Source: CAYWNA01 sp964459305 (GTDB lineage Bacteria; Planctomycetota; Planctomycetia; Pirellulales; Pirellulaceae). From it: 64,000 nt of DNA. Each line of letters opens with the position of its first letter. Within the stretch, counting starts at the first letter, position 1. A program made the translations under genes and the position numbers. This document shows, in pieces, positions 53,710 to 61,896 of this stretch. The stretch is taken from contig CAYWNA010000016.1 in the NCBI GenBank assembly GCA_964459305.1, forward strand, positions 30,335 through 94,334, given 5' to 3'. The notes below the pieces were generated by a model. That model was given only the letters and a program-made list of their open reading frames with translations. It ran no database searches and was not told the DNA's origin.

Positions 53710-55974
53710 ATGAAACGCATTTCACGGCGCGTATTGAGTTCTTGTTGGCTGGCCACCGCAACGTTGATGCCGGTCACAACGGCAGGGGCGCCGCCGTCGG
53801 AACTGCAACCGTGGCTCCAGTCGCCCCAAACGTGGGCGCGCGACACGGATGGACCCATCGTCTCGCTGGGCGAGGCAGGTGCCTTTGATGACACCCACAT
53901 CTTTGCCCCGGTTGTCGCCTGCGAAGATGACGTTTTCAGACTCTGGTACTGCGGCTCCCCCGGCGCGGTCCGTGAGCGGGTCTTCCGGCTGGGGCTGGCA
54001 ACCAGCAGGGATGGGCGGTCCTTCGAACGGCACTCCGACCGGCCGGTTTACGAATTCGGCGACGGCAAACACTCGATCCTAACACCGACACTGTCGCGTC
54101 AGCCGGATGGCGCGACGCTGCGCGAGGACGGAAGGCTACGCATGTGGTTCGGTTCCACATGGTTTGCCGGCGAGTCGGGCCTGCACACGCTGTACGAAGC
54201 GACAAGCGACGACGGCATCCAATGGTCTGAACCGTCAGCATCGCAGTTGAAAAACGTATATGCACCCACCGTGATCAAGACGGGACGAAACTATCGAATG
54301 TGGTTCGTTGACGTGGCGAAGGACCCGTGGATCATCCGACACGCGTCCAGTTCGGATGGCCGTTCTTGGCGTGTTACTCCAGAGCCGTGCGTGGTGATCG
54401 ACCAGGAATGGGAGAAGTCGCGATTGTTCTATCCGACGGTGCTGAAGATCGGAGATGCCTACCTGATGTGGTACGGCAGCTACTGGTCCGGCCGGCCCAA
54501 TACGACGGCGTTGGGCTTCGCGGCGAGTATTGACGGATTGAAATGGTACAAGCATCCGGAGAACCCGGTGTTCCGACCCGATCCGGACCGAGCATGGGAA
54601 TCACATTACGTCACCAGCCAGTCGATCATGCGCCTGCAGGACGGTTCTTTGCGAATGTGGTATGCGAGCCGAAAGGAGCCGCCCTTTGTCAATAAGTACT
54701 TCGCCATCAACACGGCCGTGTGGAAGGAGCCTGGGCCGTGCGGCCAACGTTCCGCGACTGTTCAAACCACTTCTGGCACGTTGGAAACGTGCCCCACGGA
54801 AAATCCCGATTCGTTTCGGGCGTGGCAGGCCGAAAAACGTCGCCGTTTGCGCGATATGCTCGGCATCCCTCAGAACCGTGTCCCGCTCGATGCCGAGCAG
54901 CGCGGGCAGTTGGAGTGGGACGGGATCGTCATAGAAAAATGGGTCTTCACAAGTGAAACGGGCTCGCGCGTCCCTGCCGTGCTGTACCGGCCAACAAAAC
55001 CTGACGATCGGATGCCCGCGATCGTGCTGACCTTTGGCCACGGCGGCAGCAAGAGTCAGTGGCAGTACAACTACGCCGGCCAGCTCTACGCGAGAATGGG
55101 CCTGGCCTGCCTCGCCCTCGATCCACTTGGCGAAGAGGAGCGGCATCATCAGGGACGCCTCGGCACGCGTGCCCACGATCCGAAACCGGTGAGCGATCGG
55201 GCCGATCAGGCAGGCAGATTGATCATGGGCAAGCTCGTATTCGACACCATGCGTGGCATCGACTTTCTCCTGGAACGCGACGATATCGATCCCGACCGCA
55301 TTGGCGTAGCGGGCAATTCACTGGGCGGTGCCAAGGCCGGATGGATGGCTGCGGTGGAACCGCGGATCAAAATGGCCATCGTCTCCGGCTGGGCCTATCA
55401 CGACGTGACGATACGCTCCAAGTACTGCACAAAACTGCCAAACCAGCGCATGCGCGAAGAGTTGACCTGGGCCGAATACGCCTCGCTCGCAGCTCCGCAC
55501 TGCGCCGTCTTGATCATGAATGGCGATGCGGACTGGATTATCGACCGAGATGACGATGGGAGCGCTTGGGCGGGGACGCGAGCCGTCGTCGAACGCGCCG
55601 GGAAGGTCTACGAACGACTCGGCGAGCCCGGAAAGATCAGCGCATGGTTTGAACCGGCGGGCGGCCACCGCCCTTACTTCGTGTACAAGGAAGCACTCGA
55701 ATGGATCCATCAGCATCTCGGCACGCCGGCCATGACTCTGGAGCAAATCCGTGCGCTGCCGACGATCAATTCCGGCGCATGGTGCGACGCCAACGGCATC
55801 CCACTGGAACGGCTTTACGGCACCGACCTGCATCAGCGCGGCGGCACGTTGACCGACATCGGCTTGCGCCCGACGCCGCGCGAGATACTATCGTGTCTGA
55901 AACCGGGCGAACTCGGATCGCCGGCCTTTACGGTCGAAGGATGGCTGCAGCAAATCGAGAAGAATCTGAAATAG
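53710..55974 (+). CDS. Secreted fusion of a GH43-like propeller and an acetylxylan-esterase-like alpha/beta hydrolase
   Basis: A 754-residue two-domain protein with a signal peptide. Residues about 30-345 form a five-bladed propeller (LWYCGSPGAVRERVFRLGLA; RMWFVDVAKDPWIIRHASSS; MWYGSYWSGRPNTTALGFAA). Residues about 375-754 form a dienelactone-hydrolase-like esterase with nucleophile GNSLGG, Asp in NGDADWIID and His in AGGHRPYF. The linker (about 350-365) is encoded by a perfect 8-bp palindrome with a 3-nt loop. A fused glycosidase and esterase would strip acyl groups while cleaving the backbone. AGGAG precedes the ATG. Confidence 0.88.
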   Translation: MKRISRRVLSSCWLATATLMPVTTAGAPPSELQPWLQSPQTWARDTDGPIVSLGEAGAFDDTHIFAPVVACEDDVFRLWYCGSPGAVRERVFRLGLATSRDGRSFERHSDRPVYEFGDGKHSILTPTLSRQPDGATLREDGRLRMWFGSTWFAGESGLHTLYEATSDDGIQWSEPSASQLKNVYAPTVIKTGRNYRMWFVDVAKDPWIIRHASSSDGRSWRVTPEPCVVIDQEWEKSRLFYPTVLKIGDAYLMWYGSYWSGRPNTTALGFAASIDGLKWYKHPENPVFRPDPDRAWESHYVTSQSIMRLQDGSLRMWYASRKEPPFVNKYFAINTAVWKEPGPCGQRSATVQTTSGTLETCPTENPDSFRAWQAEKRRRLRDMLGIPQNRVPLDAEQRGQLEWDGIVIEKWVFTSETGSRVPAVLYRPTKPDDRMPAIVLTFGHGGSKSQWQYNYAGQLYARMGLACLALDPLGEEERHHQGRLGTRAHDPKPVSDRADQAGRLIMGKLVFDTMRGIDFLLERDDIDPDRIGVAGNSLGGAKAGWMAAVEPRIKMAIVSGWAYHDVTIRSKYCTKLPNQRMREELTWAEYASLAAPHCAVLIMNGDADWIIDRDDDGSAWAGTRAVVERAGKVYERLGEPGKISAWFEPAGGHRPYFVYKEALEWIHQHLGTPAMTLEQIRALPTINSGAWCDANGIPLERLYGTDLHQRGGTLTDIGLRPTPREILSCLKPGELGSPAFTVEGWLQQIEKNLK
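54775..54793. repeat. GGCACGTT palindrome inside the linker of the propeller-esterase gene
   Basis: GGCACGTT (54775-54782) pairs with AACGTGCC (54786-54793) around GGA. It is translated as GTLETCP between the two domains, and its shape matches intergenic palindromes elsewhere in the window. Confidence 0.7.
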
Positions 55975-55986
55975 AGGAGTTAAATC

Positions 55987-56907
55987 ATGCATCGGACAAT
56001 TTTCGTTTCCACATTGGTGCTGGCTGCGCTGTTCGGTGGAACACCGGCTCGGGCGCAGCAGTCAATTCCGGCAATCGAAACAAACGCCGCGCAGCCGGAG
56101 GAAGCGGCAGACGCCGCATCCGATTTGGCACAGCCGGCGGAAGCCGCGCTGCTCGCCCCGTGCCTCGACTACGGACGTTCGTTCATCAATACGAAGGCCA
56201 CTTTCAATTCACCTCGATTCGTGGTGGAATCACGGTGCCGTATCACGGACGAAGCAGCCGGCAAGACCGTGGAGTATCTCCAATGCGCCCTCTGCAAGTC
56301 AGAGCACACGTTTGCCGAACGCGACCTCTTCCAAAAGGACAACTACGACTTCTTGCCCGTGTTCAGCGAGCAGGAGGGCGTTATCTTCCGTCGAAAAGTG
56401 CGGATAACTGATCCGTATCGGGATGTTCGTCCCATCGACCAGTGGTGGGGCGGGACGGACCTGCGGCTGCGCACCTTCCCCGGCCGCATGCTGAAGTCGC
56501 CGGATGAGATCTTCGCAGCCATGCAGGATGGCAAGTTGATTCTGGGACAGACGGAAATCCGCGACGAAGAGACAGGCCGTGTGACGGTGATTGAATATCC
56601 CGTCAAGACGATCAACTTTCAGCGTGATACCAAGCAGTGGCAGGTCGACACGGGGCCGGTGATTCTGCCCGACCTGACCGTCCCTCCCGACCAATGGTCC
56701 CACACATTCAAACTCGCACACATTGCCTTTCGGACACACGACTGGGCTGATTTCATCTGCGATCAGCCTACACCGGTATCGCCCGCCCGAGGCGGAGCCG
56801 ATGAGAACAAGGACGACACCGACCAAGAATGCTGCCTGACCTACCACTACTCCGGTCACGTGCATCACGTTACGAGGAATGTGTTACTGGCTTTGGATGA
56901 GGAGTGA
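55987..56907 (+). CDS. Secreted protein of unknown function with Cys-rich motif
   Basis: A 306-residue protein with a signal peptide (ARAQQ at about 25) and an Ala/Glu-rich spacer to about 50. The remainder is a globular domain with a C-x2-C pair (LQCALCKSEHTF) and a C-terminal CC (DQECCLTYHYSGHVHH), possibly a metal or disulfide site. No known family is evident. It has an AGAGGAG ribosome site 7 nt upstream and is the last gene of the plus-strand operon that starts at 45874. Confidence 0.75.
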   Translation: MHRTIFVSTLVLAALFGGTPARAQQSIPAIETNAAQPEEAADAASDLAQPAEAALLAPCLDYGRSFINTKATFNSPRFVVESRCRITDEAAGKTVEYLQCALCKSEHTFAERDLFQKDNYDFLPVFSEQEGVIFRRKVRITDPYRDVRPIDQWWGGTDLRLRTFPGRMLKSPDEIFAAMQDGKLILGQTEIRDEETGRVTVIEYPVKTINFQRDTKQWQVDTGPVILPDLTVPPDQWSHTFKLAHIAFRTHDWADFICDQPTPVSPARGGADENKDDTDQECCLTYHYSGHVHHVTRNVLLALDEE

Positions 56908-56965
56908 CTTCGGAATGCGGTGAACTGATCGACATCGCCGTTTTGTTTTCGATCTATCTTTCTCT

Positions 56966-57068
56966 GGTTGCCAAGCTCCGGCTTGGCAACCGACCTACGC
57001 GAAGCTCTGCTTCGCATCACGGGAAGCTGGAGCTTCCAGAGACGGCGTTCCCAAGCCGGAGCTTGGGA
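56966..57068. repeat. Cluster of four small hairpins (AAGC/GCTT type)
   Basis: Stems are GGTTGCCAAGC/GCTTGGCAACC (56966-56991), GCGAAGC/GCTTCGC (56999-57015), GGAAGCT/AGCTTCC (57022-57037) and TCCCAAGC/GCTTGGGA (57049-57068). All four share an AAGC-loop-GCTT core, within about 100 bp. They lie between the unknown secreted protein and the DUF6807 gene. Confidence 0.82.
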
Positions 57069-57166
57069 CCGAGGACACGAGGAAGCCTGAATCTCGCACT
57101 TTGCTGTTCCATGCGTTTTCTTGGACGGCCCACTTGGTCACAAACCAGGACTGAACGGATAGCCAG

Positions 57167-59518
57167 ATGACACCCAACGATAGACATAAACACCAATTCA
57201 TCTCGTTCATTGTTGGTTTTGTGGCGTTGGGAATCACGCCACCGCTCCATGGAGACGTGACACTCACGGAATTGGACGGTCATCGCGTTCGAATCGACAT
57301 CGGCGGAAACCTGTTTACGGAATATCGCTACGAGGAGCAGTTCTTCCCGATTTTGTATCCCATCGTTGGACCGAATGGCGAGGCGGTCACACGTCATTAT
57401 CCGATGAAGCCCGGTGTCACTGGCGAACAGTCCGACCACGAGCATCACCGGTCGCTGTGGTTTAACCATGGCGACGTCAACGGATTCAACTTCTGGGCCC
57501 CGCAGATCAAGAAGAATGGACACGCCACCGAAATCGTTCATGACCGATTCGAGAAGATCGAGTCAGGCGCGGATCGCGGCGATCTCGTGGTTTGGACGAA
57601 GTGGATCGGCGATGATTGTGTGATTCTGCGCGAACGAAAACACATCGCGGTGATCCCGGTCGGCGGCGGTGAGGTGATGATGGATTACGATGTCGAGCTG
57701 CATGCGTTGGACGAGCCGATCATGTTTGGCGACACCGACGATGCCGGGCTGGGCGTTCGAGTGGCCGGGCCGATGAAAGTGCGGGCCAGAAAGGGAAGTG
57801 ACAGTCCTGCCCACGGAACCATGCTCAACAGCCGAGGTCAACGGAACGACGATGCGTGGGGGCAGCGAGCCGAGTGGATCGACTACTACGGCCCAGATGC
57901 CAGCGGGAATACGGTTGGCATTGCAGTCTTCGATCATCCCGTCAACCCGCGATACCCCACCGGTTGGCATGCTCGCTACTACGGCCTTTTGAGTGCGAGT
58001 CGCTGGGGCATCGCCAGCTTCGAAAAGAACCGCGGAGCGAAAAAGGGCGATGGCAATCTCACGATTGCACCTCATGGCGTGTTGCGGCTGCGTCATCGGT
58101 ATTTCTTCCATCGCGGTACGCCCGACGAAGCCAAAGTTGCGGGACGATTCGCGTCTTACGCGGGTCACGAGCGTTTCTATCCGAAGTTGGCGGAGTCCGG
58201 CCCGCGCATCGTCTACAAGGGCGTTTTCCTCGGCGACACAACCATCCCGGGAGAACAGAAGAAAGACTGGCTTCAGCCGTCACATCCGTACTGCTGGCAA
58301 TTGAGCCAAGACCGCTGGATGTGGGTATTCCAGACGCGCGGGTTTTCAGGAATCGACGCCGAGCACTCGATTTTTTACCAGATTCGCCGCGATGCACCAG
58401 ACGGGCCGGTCGTGAAGGAAAACACGCTGGCGATCTTCCGCGATGACTGGGACCCGCTGGGCGACGGCTCACAGCACTGGAAGATCCACGGCCATCCCAA
58501 GGTGTTTGGTGTGCCGATGGGGGCGGTGGGCGAGGACGGCCAGGTCATTCCGCATCACAATGTCTTCGTAGCGGCGTGGTACACTCGAGCCCGTGCCGTT
58601 GCCGATGGGAAACTGCTCGACCCGCACACGGACGAGCAACTGGAGAACACGCAGCAGCTTGAATGGGTGCAGTTCCGGCTGAACGAATCCGGCAGCGACA
58701 TCGAGCTGTTGACCCAGCCGGCCATGCTGCGGCAGAAGGGTTTTGAAACGGGCGAGGCGATCTGTCCACTCAGCGATCGCCGCATCCGCATGAATCACTG
58801 GGCGCATCCGCCGGAGCCCCTGGAGGCGAATCACACCCGCTGGCTGGACACACCGCATTTCAACAACAACGGCATCGCGGCAATCGAATATCGCTTCAAC
58901 ACCGAGACCGGGCTCTACGAGTGGGCCCGAACGGGGACAATCGTCAAATCCGAACCAGGCAAGGGAAAACTCTTTGAAGGTTCGATCAACCGCGTTGGAG
59001 ATGAATGGATCCTGTGCGTGCGCAATCGCGGACACGTGCTGGAAGGACAGCGCGGCTCGTGCACCGCGTGGTTCAGGACTAAAGACCCGTTCGCCGACTG
59101 GGGCGAGCCGACCTATGCGCCGGTTCCGTCCAGCTACTGCCCGCGCACGGCATGGATGATGCCCGACGGCGTGCTGCGCATTTTCAGCGGAGACTTCGTG
59201 GCATCGCCGCATCGGCAGAAGCGTGATCCGCTGTTCTGCTGGGACGTGGATCCGAAGGACTTCTCGGTATCGAACATCCGCACGATCCTCGACGGACGAC
59301 AGGCACTCGGCATGGAGTTGCCGATGATCGGCTTCGCGAAACTCTCGCCGGTGCACAACAACCGGCAGATACTCACGTTCCGCGTGACTACGCAGAATCA
59401 CCGACATGCCACCGACCGCTGGCCCGCCGTCACCGAACACGACCTTGCACAAAGCGGCGCGCACCATTGCGTGGTGATCTACGAAGGAAAAGCGCCCGAT
59501 GCATGGCGATTCGAGTAG
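57167..59518 (+). CDS. Secreted DUF6807 (PmoA-like) domain fused to a GH-like beta-propeller
   Basis: A 783-residue protein with a weak N-terminal export segment (FISFIVGFVALGITPPLHG). Residues about 20-320 match DUF6807, with the signature SDHEHHRSLWFNHGDVNGF. This family is sometimes labelled methane-oxygenase PmoA but is unrelated to membrane PmoA. The remaining about 450 residues form a sialidase/GH-like propeller with blades such as RWMWVFQTRGFSGIDAEHSI and EWILCVRNRGHVLEGQRG. The fusion is unusual. It follows the operon and lies upstream of the SDR gene. Confidence 0.83.
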   Translation: MTPNDRHKHQFISFIVGFVALGITPPLHGDVTLTELDGHRVRIDIGGNLFTEYRYEEQFFPILYPIVGPNGEAVTRHYPMKPGVTGEQSDHEHHRSLWFNHGDVNGFNFWAPQIKKNGHATEIVHDRFEKIESGADRGDLVVWTKWIGDDCVILRERKHIAVIPVGGGEVMMDYDVELHALDEPIMFGDTDDAGLGVRVAGPMKVRARKGSDSPAHGTMLNSRGQRNDDAWGQRAEWIDYYGPDASGNTVGIAVFDHPVNPRYPTGWHARYYGLLSASRWGIASFEKNRGAKKGDGNLTIAPHGVLRLRHRYFFHRGTPDEAKVAGRFASYAGHERFYPKLAESGPRIVYKGVFLGDTTIPGEQKKDWLQPSHPYCWQLSQDRWMWVFQTRGFSGIDAEHSIFYQIRRDAPDGPVVKENTLAIFRDDWDPLGDGSQHWKIHGHPKVFGVPMGAVGEDGQVIPHHNVFVAAWYTRARAVADGKLLDPHTDEQLENTQQLEWVQFRLNESGSDIELLTQPAMLRQKGFETGEAICPLSDRRIRMNHWAHPPEPLEANHTRWLDTPHFNNNGIAAIEYRFNTETGLYEWARTGTIVKSEPGKGKLFEGSINRVGDEWILCVRNRGHVLEGQRGSCTAWFRTKDPFADWGEPTYAPVPSSYCPRTAWMMPDGVLRIFSGDFVASPHRQKRDPLFCWDVDPKDFSVSNIRTILDGRQALGMELPMIGFAKLSPVHNNRQILTFRVTTQNHRHATDRWPAVTEHDLAQSGAHHCVVIYEGKAPDAWRFE

Positions 59519-59575
59519 ACGTGACGAACCGTTTCAGGCGTGGCAACGATACAACTTTGTCATTTCCATTCGCAT

Positions 59576-59656
59576 CGTCTAACCGCGACCCGCCAGGGGA
59601 GCGCGTCCGAGCGGCGGTGATTGCCCTCGCGCTCCCCTGGCGGGTCGCGGTTAAAC
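59576..59656. repeat. 26-bp inverted repeat with TTAAAC/TCTAAC ends
   Basis: Arms at 59580-59605 and 59628-59653 are perfect 26-bp inverted repeats (core CGCGACCCGCCAGGGGAGCG) around a 22-nt loop. The loop length equals that of the 22-bp stem at 14188-14253, and the TTAAAC end matches the element family at 14038-14261. It forms the leader of the SDR gene. Confidence 0.9.
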
Positions 59657-59679
59657 TAGGAGACTCAGGAGAACGCGAT

Positions 59680-60405
59680 ATGACGCTCAATCTCGAAGGC
59701 AAGGTGGCTTTGGTGACCGGGGCTGGGCGCGGTATCGGCCGGGCTGTTTGTGAAGCGCTGGGTCAGGCCGGTGCGACCGTCGTCGCCACCGCGCGAAGTA
59801 TCGACCAGATCGAAGCCGTGGCCAGCGAGATCACCGACGCGGGAGGCAGGGCGATCGCTATCCCAGCAGACATCGCAGAGGAGAGTGACATCTGCTCGCT
59901 ATTCGATCAAGTGAATGAGCAATTCGGGTGTCTGGATATGCTGGTCAACAACGCAGGAATGGGACTGTTTGGGCCAGTGGAGGGCTTCTCGGCTGGCGAC
60001 TTCGATCAGGTCATGGCCGTAAACTTGCGCGGCGCGTTCCTATGCTGCCAACGGGCTCTGCGCGCGATGATCCCGCAGGGCAGTGGATACATCATCAACA
60101 TCTCCAGCGTGGTCGGTTTCAAGGGCTATCCGAATCAAGCGGCCTACACGGCCGCCAAACACGGCGTGATGGGCCTGACGAAGAGCCTCGCCGTGGAAGC
60201 TCAGACGTACGGGATTCGGGTCAGCGCCGTCTTGCCCGGCGGCGTGGACACCGACATGGTCCGCGTGGCGCGTCCGGACTTGGACCCGTCTGTACTGATG
60301 CAGCCGGAGGACATCGCCCAGACGGTGATGTACCTGCTTTCCCTGTCCGACCGAGCTGCCGTCGACCAGATCTACATTCGCCGTCGCGGCAGCCAGCCAT
60401 TCTGA
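59680..60405 (+). CDS. Short-chain dehydrogenase/reductase
   Basis: A 241-residue classical SDR: TGAGRGIG cofactor loop, NNAG, and catalytic Tyr156/Lys160 in YTAAKHG, with PGGVDTDM near the C-terminus. The start is ATG 59680 with AGGAGA upstream. An in-frame extension back to 59467 would translate the 26-bp palindrome and is rejected. It probably reduces or oxidises a sugar or sugar-acid intermediate from the preceding cluster. It converges with the Gfo/Idh/MocA gene 9 bp downstream. Confidence 0.93.
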   Translation: MTLNLEGKVALVTGAGRGIGRAVCEALGQAGATVVATARSIDQIEAVASEITDAGGRAIAIPADIAEESDICSLFDQVNEQFGCLDMLVNNAGMGLFGPVEGFSAGDFDQVMAVNLRGAFLCCQRALRAMIPQGSGYIINISSVVGFKGYPNQAAYTAAKHGVMGLTKSLAVEAQTYGIRVSAVLPGGVDTDMVRVARPDLDPSVLMQPEDIAQTVMYLLSLSDRAAVDQIYIRRRGSQPF

Positions 60406-60414
60406 GCGATTGCT

Positions 60415-61731
60415 TCACACGCCCTGGGGCACGGCCCAGTGGCCTTCGCGGTAGCTGCGGCGGAGCAAGCCGTTGGCTTCGTCGTCGCCGGTAAATCGCT
60501 CCGCCTGCGGATCAAAATGCAGCAACCGACCGATGCGAGACGCAATATTGCCTAGGTGGCACAGTGAAGTCGTCAAATGCCCTTCCTCAATATCTGCATG
60601 GGGACGGTTGCCCGAGCGGATACAATCGATGAAGTCCTGGTGATGGGCCGGCAGATCCAGCGTACCGCTCATCTTTTCGCCCGGTTTGTTCCGCCGGCCG
60701 TAAACTTGGAAGCCGCCGATCTTGCCGAGGATTAATACCCCGTCGGTTCCATAGAACGCATTGCCGTTTTCGTATCCTTCTTGCACGTACGGCGACCAGT
60801 CGCGCTGTTCGTAGATCAGTTGCCGCTTGTTTCCGACTTTGCCGTCACCCGGGTACTCAAAGATGCAGTACTGGTTATCGGGAAACTGTTGATCGTCGTC
60901 GAAGAAGTACTTGCTGCCCATAGCGGTGATGGTCGACGGATGTGTATCGACACCCAGTCCCCAGCGGGCGAGGTCGATATCATGGACGCCGTCGTTCCCG
61001 ATGTCGCCTACGCCGAAGTCGTACCAGAATCGCCACACGGCGGGCAACAGGTTCGACTGGTACGGGCGCATCGGCGCGGGGCCGGTCCACAAGTCGTAAT
61101 CCAGATGAGACGGCGGATCCGTGGGTTTCCGATGGCCGAGATTCCCGCGGAGCTGACTGTTCCAGGCTTTGGCCACCATGACCTTGCCGATCGCTCCATC
61201 CTCGATCAACTGAATGGCCCTGCGCACGTGAGGTGTGCTTCGGCTCTGGGTGCCGAGTTGCACGATCCGATTGTGTTTGCGTGCTGCATCGAGCATCAAC
61301 CGGCCTTCGCGGATGTTGTGAGAACAGGGCTTCTCGACATACACGTGTTTGCCCGCCTCACAAGCCAGAATCGTCGCCGGCGCGTGCCAGTGGTCCGGCG
61401 TGGCGATCCAGACAGCCTCGACCGATTTCTCGTCCAGTACCTCCCGCAGGTCTTTCCGGGCCGTGGGAGGCTTTTGACCGGACGATTCCACGATCTTGAC
61501 AGCCGCGGCCAGCCGATGGGCATCGGGCTCGCAGACGTAGGCCACGCGCACGTCTTTTCTCGCAGCAAGCAGACGAAGGTGATTCATCCCCATGCCGCCG
61601 CAGCCCACAACGCCCACCACCAGACGTTCCGACTTGTCTTCGTCCAATGATGAATTGGCCGACACCACCGCGGAAGCCGCCGCCGCGCCCATCGCCCCTC
61701 CCAGAAAATCTCGTCGTCGAATGTGATTCAT
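60415..61731 (-). CDS. Tat-exported Gfo/Idh/MocA-family oxidoreductase (intact paralogue of the 24684 pseudogene)
   Basis: A 438-residue enzyme with a Tat-type signal (IRRRDFLGGAMG), Rossmann fold (VVGCGGMGMNHLR) and YVEKPCSHNIREG with the catalytic Lys. The full C-terminal domain ends GHWAVPQGV. The ATG at 61731 has AAAGGA 8 nt upstream; ATG 61740 is an alternative. Its N- and C-terminal parts closely match the broken gene at 24684-25585, which lacks the centre of this protein. It is likely a periplasmic sugar dehydrogenase. Confidence 0.92.
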   Translation of the reverse strand: MNHIRRRDFLGGAMGAAAASAVVSANSSLDEDKSERLVVGVVGCGGMGMNHLRLLAARKDVRVAYVCEPDAHRLAAAVKIVESSGQKPPTARKDLREVLDEKSVEAVWIATPDHWHAPATILACEAGKHVYVEKPCSHNIREGRLMLDAARKHNRIVQLGTQSRSTPHVRRAIQLIEDGAIGKVMVAKAWNSQLRGNLGHRKPTDPPSHLDYDLWTGPAPMRPYQSNLLPAVWRFWYDFGVGDIGNDGVHDIDLARWGLGVDTHPSTITAMGSKYFFDDDQQFPDNQYCIFEYPGDGKVGNKRQLIYEQRDWSPYVQEGYENGNAFYGTDGVLILGKIGGFQVYGRRNKPGEKMSGTLDLPAHHQDFIDCIRSGNRPHADIEEGHLTTSLCHLGNIASRIGRLLHFDPQAERFTGDDEANGLLRRSYREGHWAVPQGV

Positions 61732-61896
61732 GCTCGTCATCCTTTGTGCTTCCAGATTCGAATTGTCATTGTGGACCCGTCAAGAACGCTTCCTTGTCGT
61801 TCTTTTCATCCAACCGTCACGTTCCTTGTTGCACGCGCTGCTGTATAGTATTGAAATACCATACCGAAAATCTGCATACAAGGAGTATCCAGGAAG

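Noticed and set aside
57167..59518. Particulate methane monooxygenase PmoA
   Set aside because: The family label is misleading; the protein is a soluble, exported beta-rich protein without PmoA helices or pmoB/C neighbours.
59467..59679. N-terminal extension of the SDR at 59680
   Set aside because: It would translate a perfect 26-bp inverted repeat; the SDR fold begins right after ATG 59680, which has its own ribosome site.
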